Positions 1 through 14,400 of a DNA stretch of 64,000 nt are shown here, one piece after another (the first letter of the stretch is position 1; every line of letters starts with the position of its first letter). The notes beneath the pieces are model-generated. The model saw only the letters and a list, made by a program, of their open reading frames with translations, searched no databases and was not told the DNA's origin. The position numbers and the translations under genes are program-made. The stretch is from Endomychus coccineus (taxonomy: Eukaryota; Arthropoda; Insecta; Coleoptera; Endomychidae): assembly GCA_958510875.1 (NCBI GenBank), contig OY294072.1, forward strand, positions 2,046,001-2,110,000, written 5' to 3'.

Positions 1-1880
1 ATATTCATATGATTATGTTAACCCGTGAACAAAAAATGTGTTTATCATTATAATATTTTACGCGAACGTATGGAGTTTGTAAAAGTCGTGCTCGTGAAGG
101 AAAATGTACAGATTGCTAATGGAGATATTTATATAATTATTATTGGTATTTTATTCCTCATCAGCCCATCATAGTTCGTGAACGATGGTGACAGGCTGTT
201 GAATCACGTGCTAAACAAGTGTCTGGATGTTGATAATGATCGCTTATGAAGAAGATACTATAGCTCTACTCAATATTCAGACTTTTATGAAGCATGTGTT
301 TGAATGTCATATAGATTAGCGCTTATGAAGATATTCATATGATTATTATCATTATCCACATCTATTCCTCATCATAGTTCTACCTCTTGGGGTGGTTGGG
401 GAAATGAGTTCGATCTCTATAAAACTCCCTCGCATATATGTTTCCCATTGAAATTGAATGAATTTTATAAAAAGCTAACTATCCTATGAAGAAATGTGTG
501 TCGATGAAAAATGTTTTATTAGTATATTTTTGCATACTGAAAAAATTATATTAGCACATCTATATGTTTAAGATGATTAAAAATGTATTTTGTTATATAG
601 CAATCGAGCTGTACAGACAGTTCGTGATGCGTAACATCGCTTCGTCTAGATTCTGTATAGGTATTGGGCTACACCCAGCAGCAGCTAGATTTCGGATCAT
701 ATTATGCGATTTACAATCAATATGATTCGAATATATACATACTACATGTGTGATTTAAAATAAAGTATTCTCATCATGTTTGAAGGTGATCGGCGTATCT
801 TTCTTATCTCTCGAACCAGCTGTAGCTCTACCGCAAAATATGATAGTGAATATTGTTCAACCTGCGACATAAACTTATTTGATTTATATCGGATAATTTA
901 TGAAACATACATGAATGAATATTATAGCGAATTATGTTTACTTCGGAACTAATTTTGGAAAAACATTTTATATATTCATATTACTTTCGGATAACTTATG
1001 AAACTACTTTAACATTGAAGGATCGCGCGCATCATCACGATAATTCCAAGTTGAATAAGACGATTTAATAGTTATTTCTGCAAACGCTTCATAATATCGC
1101 TATTATGAGAAGCAGCATTTTTGTAAACTATCACATGTTAGATGTTATGGCCCTTATTGAAGACTTGTGGGGGCAGACAATGCGCCGTGTACGATATCGT
1201 TATAACTCAGACAAAACCCTGCGACTAACGGCATGTACAAACAACATCACATTTTATTGAAGACTCCTGCAAGGTAGATACCTCGCTGAAGACCTGCGTG
1301 ATAGACATCATTATACCTGCACACTCTGTATAACCTCACATACACACCTGTCTCGTTGGAGATCGCGTGAGCTTCATCCAAATTCACATGACTAACGTCA
1401 TACATAAACAATCTGTATAACCTCACATTCCATACCCATTGAAGTCTCCCAACTCCATTTTGTATACTAAAAATAATTTCCATATATGTTTAAGATGATT
1501 GAAAGTAATTTCCTTATAAACATCGCGTTTGAGAAATGCAGAAGAAGATATCATTTCCACACTGTATATTTCCATCTATACACCCACTCCGATGAAGGAG
1601 CAGCAGCCCTCCCATGATACCTCCGATAAATACCCGCCTCTTTCAAAAACCACGTGACTGACAGCATACATAAACAGCGCCATTATAACTCTTTCAAAAC
1701 CCCTATGGCTAGCGCTATGAAGTCTCACATGTCATACCTCGCTTCGTGACATACCTGCATGACTAACGTCATGTAAAACAATTACCTGCATCATATAGAC
1801 TGCAATATACTCGCACTTTTCACTCAGACCGGATTCCCTGCGGTTATATCTACAACATTAAAATCGCTTGTTCTCAATTC
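1..1880. other. Non-satellite flank, no gene recognised
   Basis: No convincing coding region was found on either strand; the few short open frames lack recognisable motifs. The stretch holds loosely repeated phrases such as 'catgactaacgtcata' and 'tgtataacctcacat' around 1380-1430, with related wording near 1640-1790. Positions 157-245 share phrases with the inner part of the Polinton inverted repeat near 48095-48450 ('catagttcgtgaacgat', 'cacgtgctaaac'). It may be a decayed fragment of a related mobile element (inference). Confidence 0.4.
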
Positions 1881-1947
1881 CTCCATAGCTGAGCGGTTAA
1901 GGAGCCGGCTTTGGATTTCATTTCTCGGGTTCGATTCCCGTGTGTAG
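1881..1947 (+). tRNA. tRNA-like Pol III promoter (tRNA pseudogene or SINE head)
   Basis: An A-box-like stretch (tagctgagcggttaagg) is followed by a perfect B box (ggttcgattcc) at tRNA spacing. The T arm folds with CGGG/CCCG around a TTCGATT loop, and the D arm has GCT/AGC. The acceptor stem pairs poorly and no clean 5-bp anticodon stem forms, so a functional tRNA is unlikely. A run of ten A residues follows the 3' end, as expected for a retroposed tRNA-derived SINE head. No second copy was seen in the window. Confidence 0.55.
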
Positions 1948-2228
1948 AAAAAAAAAATATTTTGATGCTGCTTTACATTGAAGTTCTCCCTAACCTCACA
2001 TATTGCTTGATGTCTACCTTGAACGATCAAGCCCTAGCCGTCTACCCGGTAACACCTAGAGGTTAGAGGCGAGACCACACCCTAACCGTCTACCCGGCCG
2101 GTAATACAGGGGTCAGTACTTACCGATACCTATCTGGGCATACCGCGCATGCACGAGTGTATCACTGGTTGCCTACATCTGATAAGGCTCTCTGCCTGGC
2201 CGCCCCAAGTGCCCCCATCCCTACTTAT
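1948..2228. other. Non-coding spacer with short direct repeat
   Basis: GC-richer than its surroundings. It contains an imperfect direct repeat around 2030-2100 in which 'ccgtctacccgg' recurs about 60 bp apart. No gene or known element was recognised. It abuts the first satellite monomer near 2229. Confidence 0.4.
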
Positions 2229-2773
2229 GCACGAAGCGAACGAATCGTCGATCTAGAAGTTAACATTGAGTATACTAGAAATGTCATTAGTACAGCTATC
2301 GACATAAACCATGGGTTCGGATGTTCAGGAATATGTTTCAAATTTGAATCTGGGACTAAAAATGATTCTAGAGTATTCTTGGTTGAACGCGTACTCTCCT
2401 GGATCTGTAGATGTCATATCTTCAGTTTCCGAGATTAACGCGACGATGTACAAAGCGAATGAATAGTCGATCTAGACATTTACATTGGGTATACTGAAAT
2501 ATTTATTAGAACAGCTATCGACATGAACTATTGGTTAAGATATTCAGGAATATGTTTTAAATTTGAATCCAAGACCAAAACTGATTCTCTGTAATCCTCG
2601 TAGCTGAACGCGTACACTCTTGAATCTGAAGATGTCATATCTTCAGTTTCCGAGAAACACGCGACAATGTACGAAGCGAACGAATTGTCGATCTGGACGT
2701 TTACATTGGGAATAATTGAATCGTTATTAGAATATTTATCGACATGAACTATAGGTCGGAATGTTCAGAGAAT

Positions 2774-2794
2774 CTGGAGATGTCATATCTCCAG
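2774..2794. repeat. Example of the conserved satellite dyad (paired variant)
   Basis: Arms ctggagat and atctccag around the 5-nt centre gtcat are perfectly complementary. The common form elsewhere has arms ctgaagat and atcttcag around the same centre. It occurs at the same place in most monomers. Confidence 0.85.
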
Positions 2795-4814
2795 TTTTTG
2801 AGATAAACGCGACAATGTACGAAGCGAACGAATCGTCGATCTAGACATTTACATTGGGTATACAAAATTGTTATTAGAACAGCTATTGAACTATGGGTCG
2901 AGATGTTCAGAAATATGTTTTAAATTCGAATCGAAGACTAAAAATGATGTCGGAATCCTCTTGGCTAAACGAGTAAACTCTTGGATCTGAAGATGTCATA
3001 TCTTCAGTTTTTGGAATAAACGCGACAATCTACGAAGCGAATTTATCGTCGATCTAAAAGTTCACATTGAGTATACTAAAATCGTTATAAGAACAGTAAT
3101 TGACATGAACTATGGGTCGAGATGTTCAGAAATATGTTTCAGATTTGAATCCGGTACTAAAAATGATTTTAAAATACTCCTGTCTACATGAGTCGGGATG
3201 TTCAGAAAAATGTTTTGACTTTGAATCTGGGACTAAGAATGATTTCAGAAATCTTTTGGCTAAACGCGTACACTCCTGGATCTGAAGAAGTCATACCTTC
3301 AGTTTCCGAGATAAACGCGACAATGCACGGAGCGAATGAATCGTCGATCTAGATGTTCACATTGGGTATACTAAAATCGTCATGAGAACAGCTACCGACA
3401 TGAACTATGGGTCGGGATGTTAAAAACATAGTTTTAAATTCGAATTTGGGACTAAGAGTTATTTTAGAATCCTCTTTGCTGAACGCATACACTCCTGGAT
3501 CTTAAGATGTCATATCTTCAGTTTTCGAGATTAACGCAACGATGTACGAAGCGGACGAATCGTCGATTCAGTGTTCACATTGGGTGTAGTCAAATCGTTA
3601 TTAGAACAGTCATCGACATGAACTGTGGGTCGGCATATTCAGAAATATTTTTCAAATTTGAATCCAGGACAAATCAAGATTTTAGAATCCCCGTAACTGA
3701 ACGCGTACACTCCTGAATCTGAAGAGGTCATATCTTCAGTTTTCGAAATAAGCGCGACAAAGTACGAAGCGAACGAGTCGCCGATCTAGAACGTCACAGT
3801 GGGTATACTAAAATCGTTATTAGAACAGCTATCGAGATGAACAATTAGTCGGGATGTTCAGAAACATATTTCAAATTTAAATCCGGAACTAAAAATGATT
3901 TCGAAATCTCCTTGGCTGAACGCATAAACTCCTGAATCTGAAAATGTCATATCGTCAGTTTTTGAGATAAACTCGACAATATACGGAGCGAATGAATCGT
4001 CGATCTAGACGTTCACATTGGGTATACTGAAATCGTTATAAGAACAGCTAATCACATAAATTATGGGTCGGGATGCTCAGAAAAATGTTTCAAATATGAA
4101 TCCGGGACAATAAATTATTTCAGAATTCTCTTGGGTGAACGCGTAGACTCCTGGATCCGAAAATGTCATATCTTCAGTTTCCGATATAAACGCGACAATG
4201 TACGAAGCGAATGAATCGTCGATCTAGACGTTTTTATTGGGTATACTAAAATCGTTATGAGAACAGCTATTGACATGAACTATGGGTCGGGATGTTCAGA
4301 AGTATGTTTTGAATTTGAATCTGGAACTAAAATGATTTTAGAATCCTCTTGGCTGAACGCGTACACTCCTGCATCTGGAGATGTCATATCGTTAGTTTTC
4401 GAGATAAACGCGACATTTCACGAAGCGAACGAGTCGTCGGTCTAGACGTTCATATTGAGAATAATAAAATCGTTATCAGATCAGCTATCGACATGAACTA
4501 TAGGTCTGGATGTTGAGAAATATGATTTAAATTTGAAACTGATTTTAGAATCCCATTGGCTGAACGCGTTCACTCCTGGATTTGAAGATGTTGTATATTC
4601 AGTTTTCGATATAAACGCGACAATGTACGAAGCGAATGAATCGTCGATCTAGACGTTCACATTGGCTATACCAAAATCATTAAAAGAACAGCTATTGACA
4701 TGAACTATGGTTCAAAATTCTCAGAAAAATTTTTCAAATTTGAATCCTGGACAAGGAATTTTTTTAGAATTCTCTTGGCTAAACACGTACACTCATGGAT
4801 CTGAATATGTCATA

Positions 4815-7651
4815 TCTTCAGTTTTCGAGATGAACGCGACAATGTACGAAGCAAATGAATCATCGATCTAGACGTTTACATTGGGTATACTGAAATCGTT
4901 TTAAGAACAGCTATTGACATGAACTATGTGTCGGGATGTTCAGAAATATGTTTTAAATTTGAATCCGGGACTAAGAATGATTTCAGAATCCTCTTGGCTA
5001 AACGCGTACACTCCTGGATCTGGAGATGTCATAACTTCAGTTTTCAATATAAACGCGGAAATGTACGGAGCGAATGAATCGTTGATCTGGACGTTTACAT
5101 TGGGTATACTAAAATCGTTATAAGAAAAGCTATTGACATGAACTATGGGTCGTGATGTTTAGAAAATTGTTTCAAATATGAATCCGGGACAAAAAATGAT
5201 TTCAGAATTCTCTTGGGTGAACGCGTAGACTCCTGGATCTGAAGATGTCATATCTTCAGTTTTTGAGATGAACGCGACAATATACGAGGCGAATGAATCG
5301 TCGATCTAGACGTTCACATTGGGTATACTAAAATCGTTATAAGAACAGCTTTTGACATGAACTGAGGGTCGAGATCATCAGAAATATGTTTTAAATTTGA
5401 ATCCGGGACTAAAACTGATTTAGAATAGTTTCGGGTGAACGCGTACACTCCTGAAACTGAAGATGTCATATCTTCGATTCCCGAGATGAACTCAACAATG
5501 TACGAGGTGAATGAATCGTGGATCTAGACGTTTACATTGGGTATACTAAAATCGTTATAAGAACAGCTAATGTCATAAATTATGGGTTGGGATGCTCAGA
5601 TATATGTTTCAAATTTGAATCCGTGACTTAAATCGACTTTAGAATTCTCCTGGCTAAACGCGTACACTCATGGATCTGAAGATGTCATATCTTCAGTTTT
5701 CGAGATTACCGCGACAATGTACGAAGCGAATAAATCGTCGATCTAGACGTTCACATTGAGTTCACTAAAATCGTTATAAAAACAGCTAATGACATAAATT
5801 ATGGGTCAGGATGCTCAGAAATATGTTTCAAATCTGAATCCGTTACTTAAATCGATTTTAGAATTCACTTGGCTAAACGCGTACACTCCTGTATCTGAAG
5901 ATGTCATATCTTCAGTTTTCGAGATAAACGCGACAATGCACGGAGCGAATGAATCGTCGATCTAGATGTTTTTATTGGGTATACTGAAATCGTCATAAGA
6001 ACAGCTATCGACATGAACTATGGGTCGGGATGTTCAAAAATAAGTTTTGAATTCAAATCCGGGACTAAGAACCATTTTAGAATCCTCTTAGCTGAACGCG
6101 TACACTCCTGGATCTGAAGATGTCATACCTTCAGTTTTCGATATTAACGCAACGATGTACAAAGCGGACGAATCGTCGATCCAGATGCTTACATTGGGAA
6201 TACTCAAATCGTTGTTAGAACAGTCATCGACATGAACCATGGGTCGGGATATTCAGAAATATGTTTTGAATTTGAATCCAGAACGAAATACGATTTTAAA
6301 GTCCTCGTAGCTGTACGAGTACACTCCCGAATCTGAAGAAGTCATATCTTCAGTTTTCGAGATTAATGCGACAAGGTACGAAGCGAGTGTATCGTCGATC
6401 TAGACATTTACATTGGGTATACTACAATCGTTATTAGAACAGCTATCGAGATGAAATATGGGTCGGGATGTTCAGAAATATGTTTTGATTTTGAATCCGG
6501 GATTAAAAATGATTCTAGAATTCTCTTGACTAAACGCGTATACTCCTGGTTCTGGTGATGTCATATCTTCAGTTTTCGAGATGAACGAGACAATGTACGG
6601 ATCGAACGAATCGTCGATCTAGACATTCACATTGGGGATACTCAAATCGTCATTGGAACAGCCATCGACATGACCTATTGGTCGGGATATTAGGAAATAT
6701 GTTTTAAATTTGGATCCGGGACTGATTATGATTCTAGAATCCACGTAGCTGTACGCATGCACTCCTTAATCTGAAGATGACATATTTTCAGTTTTCGAGA
6801 GAAACGCGACAATGTACGAAGCGAACGAATCGTCGATCTAGACTTTCACATTGGGTAAGCAAAATTGTTATTAGAATAGCTATTGACATGGACTACAGGT
6901 CGGGATGTTCAGAAATATGTTTTAAATTTGAATCCGGAATTAAAAATGATTTCAGAATCCTCTTGGCTAAACGCGTAGACTCCTGGATCTGGAGATGTCA
7001 TAACTTCAGTTTCAAAGATAAACGCGACAATGTACGAAGCGAATGAATCGTCGATCTGGACGTTCACATTGGGTATATTGAAATCGTTATAAGAACAGCT
7101 ATTGACATGAACTATGGGTCGTTATGTTTAGAAAAATGTTTCAAATATGAATCCGGGACAAAAAAATGATTTCAGAATTCTCTTGGGTGAACGCGTAGAC
7201 TCCTGGATCTGAAGATGTCATATCTTCAGTTTTCGAGATAAATGCGACAATATACGAGGCGAATTAATCGACGATCTAGATGTTCACATTGGGTATACTA
7301 AAATTGTTATAAGAACAGCTATTGACATGAACTATTGGTCGGGATAATCAGAAATATGTTTTAAATTTGAATCCGAGACTAAAACTAATTCTAAAATCTT
7401 TTTGGATGGACGCGTACACTCCTGAAACTGAAGATGTCATATCTTCGGTTTCCGAGATGAACTCGACAATGTACGAGGCGAATGAATCGTCGATTCATTT
7501 GGTATACTGAAATCGTTATTAGAATAGCTAATGACATAAACTATGGGTCGAGATGTTCAGAAGTATGTTTCAAATTTGAATCCGGGGTTTCAAATTGACT
7601 TCAGAATCCTCTTGGCTAAGCGCGTACACTTCTGAATCTGAAGATGTCATA
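4815..7651. repeat. 13-monomer block, first tandem copy in HOR copy 1
   Basis: Offset to the next block is 2837-2838 bp. Thirteen 'gaacagct'-type monomer starts were counted between about 4910 and 7743. Homology to 7652-10500 begins abruptly near 4815; upstream monomers differ. Confidence 0.9.
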
Positions 7652-10500
7652 TCTCCAGTTTTCGAGATGAACGCGACAATGTACGAAGCAAATGAATCAT
7701 CGATCTAGACGTTTACATTGGGTATACTGAAATCGTTTTAAGAACAGCTATTGACATGAACTATGTGTCGGGATGTTCAGAAATATGTTTTAAATTTGAA
7801 TCCGGGACTAAGAATGATTTCAGAATCCTCTTGGCTAAACGCGTACACTCCTGGATCTGGAGATGTCATAACTTCAGTTTTCAATATAAACGCGAAAATG
7901 TACGGAGCGAATGAATCGTTGATCTGGACGTTTACATTGGGTATACTAAAATCGTTATAAGAAAAGCTATTGACATGAACTATGGGTCGTGATGTTTAGA
8001 AAATTGTTTCAAATATGAATCCGGGACAAAAAATGATTTCAGAATTCTCTTGGGTGAACGCGTAGACTCCTGGATCTGAAGATGTCATATCTTCAGTTTT
8101 TGAGATGAACGCGACAATATACGAGGCGAATGAATCGTCGATCTAGACGTTCACATTGGGTATACTAAAATCGTTATAAGAACAGCTATTGACATGAACT
8201 GAGGGTCGAGATAATCAGAAATATGTTTTAAATTTGAATCCGGGACTAAAACTGATTTTAGAGTAGTTTCGGGTGAACGCGTACACTCCTGAAACTGAAG
8301 ATGTCATATCTTCGATTCCCGAGATGAACTCAACAATGTACGAGGTGAATGAATCGTGGATCTAGACGTTTACATTGGGTATACTAAAATCGTTATAAGA
8401 ACAGCTAATGTCATAAATTATGGGTTGGGATGCTCAGATATATGTTTCAAATTTGAATCCGTGACTTAAATCGACTTTAGAATTCTCCTGGCTATACGCG
8501 TACACTCATGGATCTGAAGATGTCATATCTTCAGTTTTCGAGATTACCGCGACAATGTACGAAGCGAATAAATCGTCGATCTAGACGTTCACATTGAGTT
8601 CACTAAAATCGTTATAAAAACAGCTAATGACATAAATTATGGGTCAGGATGCTCAGAAATATGTTTCAAATCTGAATCCGTTACTTAAATCGATTTTAGA
8701 ATTCACTTGGCTAAACGCGTACACTCCTGTATCTGAAGATGTCATATCTTCAGTTTTCGAGATAAACGCGACAATGCACGGAGCGAATGAATCGTCGATC
8801 TAGATGTTTTTATTGGGTATACTGAAATCGTCATAAGAACAGCTATCGACATGAACTATGGGTCGGGATGTTCAAAAATAAGTTTTGAATTCAAATCCGG
8901 GACTAAGAACCATTTTAGAATCCTCTTAGCTGAACGCGTACACTCCTGGATCTGAAGATGTCATACCTTCAGTTTTCGATATTAACGCAACGATGTACAA
9001 AGCGGACGAATCGTCGATCCAGATGCTTACATTGGGAATACTGAAATCGTTGTTAGAACAGTCATCGACATGAACCATGGGTCGGGATATTCAGAAATAT
9101 GTTTTGAATTTGAATCCAGAACGAAATACGATTTTAAAGTCCTCGTAGCTGTACGAGTACACTCCCGAATCTGAAGAAGTCATATCTTCAGTTTTCGAGA
9201 TTAATGCGACAAGGTACGAAGCGAGTGTATCGTCGATCTAGACATTTACATTGGGTATACTACAATCGTTATTAGAAAAGCTATCGAGATGAAATATGGG
9301 TCGGGATGTTCAGAAATATGTTTTGATTTTGAATCCGGGATTAAAAATGATTCTAGAATTCTCTTGACTAAACGCGTATACTCCTGGTTCTGGTGATGTC
9401 ATATCTTCAGTTTTCGAGATGAACGAGACAATGTACGGATCGAACGAATCGTCGATCTAGACATTCACATTGGGGATACTCAAATCGTCATTGGAACAGC
9501 CATCGACATGACCTATTGGTCGGGATATTAGGAAATATGTTTTAAATTTGGATCCGGGACTGATTATGATTCTAGAATCCACGTAGCTGTACGCATGCAC
9601 TACTTAATCTGAAGATGACATATTTTCAGTTTTCGAGAGAAACGCGACAATGTACGAAGCGAACGAATCGTCGATCTAGACTTTCACATTGGGTAAGCAA
9701 AATTGTTATTAGAATAGCTATTGACATGGACTACAGGTCGGGATGTTCAGAAATATGTTTTAAATTTGAATCCGGAATTAAAAATGATTTCAGAATCCTC
9801 TTGGCTAAACGCGTAGACTCCTGGATCTGGAGATGTCATAACTTCAGTTTCAAAGATAAACGCGACAATGTACGAAGCGAATGAATCGTCGATCTGGACG
9901 TTCACATTGGGTATATTGAAATCGTTATAAGAACAGCTATTGACATGAACTATGGGTCGTTATGTTTAGAAAAATGTTTCAAATATGAATCCGGGACAAA
10001 AAAATGATTAGAGAATTCTCTTGGGTGAACGCGTAGACTCCTGGATCTGAAGATGTCATATCTTCAGTTTTCGAGATAAATGCGACAACATACGAGGCGA
10101 ATTAATCGACGATCTAGATGTTCACATTGGGTATACTAAAATTGTTATAAGAACAGCTATTGACATGAACTATTGGTCGGGATAATCAGAAATATGTTTT
10201 AAATTTGAATCCGAGACTAAAACTAATTCTAAAATCTTTTTGGATGGACGCGTACACTCCTGAAACTGAAGATGTCATATCTTCGGTTTCCGAGATGAAC
10301 TCGACAAAGTACGAGGCGAATGAATCGTCGATTCATTTGGTATACTGAAATCGTTATAAGAATAGCTAATGACATAAACTATGGGTCGAGATGTTCAGAA
10401 GTATGTTTCAAATTTGAATCCGGGGTTTCAAATTGACTTCAGAATCCTCTTGGCTAAGCGCGTACACTTCTGAATCTGAAGATGTCATATCTCCAGTTTT
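7652..10500. repeat. 13-monomer block, second tandem copy in HOR copy 1
   Basis: Near-identical to 4815-7651 with a few substitutions and small indels. Homology ends at about 10500, where 'cgtgataaac' replaces 'cgagatgaac'. Confidence 0.9.
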
Positions 10501-11400
10501 CGTGATAAACGCGACAGAGTACGAAGCGAACGAGTCGCCGATCTAGATGTTTACATTGCGTATACTAAAATCGTTATTAGAACAGCCATCGACATGAACA
10601 AGAAGTCGTTATGTTCAGAAACATAGTTCAAATTTAAATCCGGAACTAAAAATGATTTTGAAATCTCCTTGGCTGAATGCATACACTCCTGAATCTGAAG
10701 ATGTCATATCTTCAGTTTTCGAGATAAACGCGACAATGCACGGAGCGAATGAATCGTCGATCTAGATGTTTACATTGGGTATACTAAAATCGTCATGAGA
10801 ACAGCTACCGACATGAACTATGGGTCGGGATGTTCAAAAATTAGTTTCAAATTCGAATCCGGGACTAAGAGTTATTTTAGAATCCTCTTTGCTGAACGCA
10901 TACACTCCTGGATCTGAAGATGACATATCTTCAGTTTTCGAGATTAACGCAACGACGTTTGGAGTTTGAGAATCGTCGATCTAGACATTTACATCGGTTA
11001 AACTAAAATCGTTATTAGAACAGCTATCGACATGAAACATAGGTCGGGATGTTCAGAAATATGTTTTGAATTTGAATCTGTGATTAAAAATGATTTTAGA
11101 ATACTCTTGGCTAAAAGCGTACACTCCTGGATCTGAAGATGTCATATCTTCAGTTTTTGAGTCAAACGAGACAATGTACGAAGCAAACGAATCGTCGATC
11201 TAGACATTCAAATTGAGTATACTGAGATCGTAGCGAACGAATCGTCGACCTAGACGTTCACATTGGGTATACTCAAATCGTCATCAGAACAGCCATCGAC
11301 ATGAACTATTTGTTGGGATATTCAGAAATATGTTTCTGAATTTGAATCCTGGACTAAATATGATTTTAGAATCCTCGTGGCTGAACGCATACACTCCTGA

Positions 11401-14400
11401 ATCTGGAGATGTCATATCTCCAGTTTTTGAGATAAACGCGACAATGTACGAAGCGAACGAATCGTCGATCTAGACATTTACATTGGGTATACAAAATTGT
11501 TATTAGAACAGCTATTGAACTATGGGTCGAGATGTTCAGAAATATGTTTTAAATTCGAATCGAAGACTAAAAATGATGTCGGAATCCTCTTGGCTAAACG
11601 AGTAAACTCTTGGATCTGAAGATGTCATATCTTCAGTTTTTGGAATAAACGCGACAATCTACGAAGCGAATTTATCGTCGATCTAAAAGTTCACATTGAG
11701 TATACTAAAATCGTTATAAGAACAGTAATTGACATGAACTATGGGTCGAGATGTTCAGAAATATGTTTCAGATTTGAATCCGGTACTAAAAATGATTTTA
11801 AAATACTCCTGTCTACATGAGTACACTCCTGGATCTGAAGAAGTCATACCTTCAGTTTCCGAGATAAACGCGACAATGCACGGAGCGAATGAATCGTCGA
11901 TCTAGATGTTTACATTGGGTATACTAAAATCGTCATGAGAACAGCTACCGACATGAACTATGGGTCGGGATGTTCAAAAATTAGTTTTAAATTCGAATCC
12001 GGGACTAAGAGTTATTTTAGAATCCTCTTTGCTGAACGCATACACTCCTGGATCTTAAGATGTCATATCTTCAGTTTTCGAGATTAACGCAACGATGTAC
12101 GAAGCGGACGAATCGTCGATTCAGTGTTCACATTGGGTGTAGTCAAATCGTTATTAGAACAGTCATCGACATGAACTGTGGGTCGGCATATTCAGAAATA
12201 TTTTTCAAATTTGAATCCAGGACAAATCAAGATTTTAGAATCCCCGTAACTGAACGCGTACACTCCTGAATCTGAAGAGGTCATATCTTCAGTTTTCGAA
12301 ATAAGCGCGACAAAGTACGAAGCGAACGAGTCGCCGATCTAGAACGTCACAGTGGGTATACTAAAATCGTTATTAGAACAGCTATCGAGATGAACAATTA
12401 GTCGGGATGTTCAGAAACATATTTCAAATTTAAATCCGGAACCAAAAATGATTTCGAAATCTCCTTGGCTGAACGCATAAACTCCTGAATCTGAGAATGT
12501 CATATCGTCAGTTTTTGAGATAAACTCGACAATATACGGAGCGAATGAATCGTCGATCTAGACGTTCACATTGGGTATACTGAAATCGTTATAAGAACAG
12601 CTAATCACATAAATTATGGGTCGGGATGCTCAGAAAAATGTTTCAAATATGAATCCGGGACAATAAATTATTTCAGAATTCTCTTGGGTGAACGCGTAGA
12701 CTCCTGGATCCGAAAATGTCATATCTTCAGTTTCCGATATAAACGCGACAATGTACGAAGCGAATGAATCGTCGATCTAGACGTTTTTATTGGGTATACT
12801 AAAATCGTTATGAGAACAGCTATTGACATGAACTATGGGTCGGGATGTTCAGAAGTATGTTTTGAATTTGAATCTGGAACTAAAATGATTTTAGAATCCT
12901 CTTGGCTGAACGCGTACACTCCTGCATCTGGAGATGTCATATCGTTAGTTTTCGAGATAAACGCGACATTTCACGAAGCGAACGAGTCGTCGGTCTAGAC
13001 GTTCATATTGAGAATAATAAAATCGTTATCAGATCAGCTATCGACATGAACTATAGGTCTGGATGTTGAGAAATATGATTTAAATTTGAAACTGATTTTA
13101 GAATCCCATTGGCTGAACGCGTTCACTCCTGGATTTGAAGATGTTGTATATTCAGTTTTCGATATAAACGCGACAATGTACGAAGCGAATGAATCGTCGA
13201 TCTAGACGTTCACATTGGCTATACCAAAATCATTAAAAGAACAGCTATTGACATGAACTATGGTTCAAAATTCTCAGAAAAATTTTTCAAATTTGAATCC
13301 TGGACAAGGAATTTTTTTAGAATTCTCTTGGCTAAACACGTACACTCATGGATCTGAATATGTCATATCTTCAGTTTTCGAGATGAACGCGACAATGTAC
13401 GAAGCAAATGAATCATCGATCTAGACGTTTACATTGGGTATACTGAAATCGTTTTAAGAACAGCTATTGACATGAACTATGTGTCGGGATGTTCAGAAAT
13501 ATGTTTTAAATTTGAATCCGGGACTAAGAATGATTTCAGAATCCTCTTGGCTAAACGCGTACACTCCTGGATCTGGAGATGTCATAACTTCAGTTTTCAA
13601 TATAAACGCGGAAATGTACGGAGCGAATGAATCGTTGATCTGGACGTTTACATTGGGTATACTAAAATCGTTATAAGAAAAGCTATTGACATGAACTATG
13701 GGTCGTGATGTTTAGAAAATTGTTTCAAATATGAATCCGGGACAAAAAATGATTTCAGAATTCTCTTGGGTGAACGCGTAGACTCCTGGATCTGAAGATG
13801 TCATATCTTCAGTTTTTGAGATGAACGCGACAATATACGAGGCGAATGAATCGTCGATCTAGACGTTCACATTGGGTATACTAAAATCGTTATAAGAACA
13901 GCTATTGACATGAACTGAGGGTCGAGATAATCAGAAATATGTTTTAAATTTGAATCCGGGACTAAAACTGATTTAGAATAGTTTCGGGTGAACGCGTACA
14001 CTCCTGAAACTGAAGATGTCATATCTTCGATTCCCGAGATGAACTCAACAATGTACGAGGTGAATGAATCGTGGATCTAGACGTTTACATTGGGTATACT
14101 AAAATCGTTATAAGAACAGCTTATGTCATAAATTATGGGTTGGGATGCTCAGATATATGTTTCAAATTTGAATCCGTGACTTAAATCGACTTTAGAATTC
14201 TCCTGGCTAAACGCGTACACTCATGGATCTGAAGATGTCATATCTTCAGTTTTCGAGATTACCGCGACAATGTACGAAGCGAATAAATCGTCGATCTAGA
14301 CGTTCACATTGAGTTCACTAAAATCGTTATAAAAACAGCTAATGACATAAATTATGGGTCAGGATGCTCAGAAATATGTTTCAAATCTGAATCCGTTACT

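Larger units (their letters stand above)
2772..11400. repeat. Higher-order repeat, copy 1 (~39 monomers)
   Basis: Aligns with 11401-20372 with only scattered single-base differences by eye. The offset is 8629 bp at the start, falling to 8553 bp after a ~76-bp stretch near 3192-3267 that copy 2 lacks. From there the two copies stay in register to about 10,620. The left end joins a truncated monomer at 2761-2771, which differs from the junctions at 11401 and 20373. Confidence 0.93.

Noticed and set aside
1824..2030. Minus-strand frame of 68 codons
   Set aside because: Overlaps the tRNA-like unit and has no motif or supporting context.
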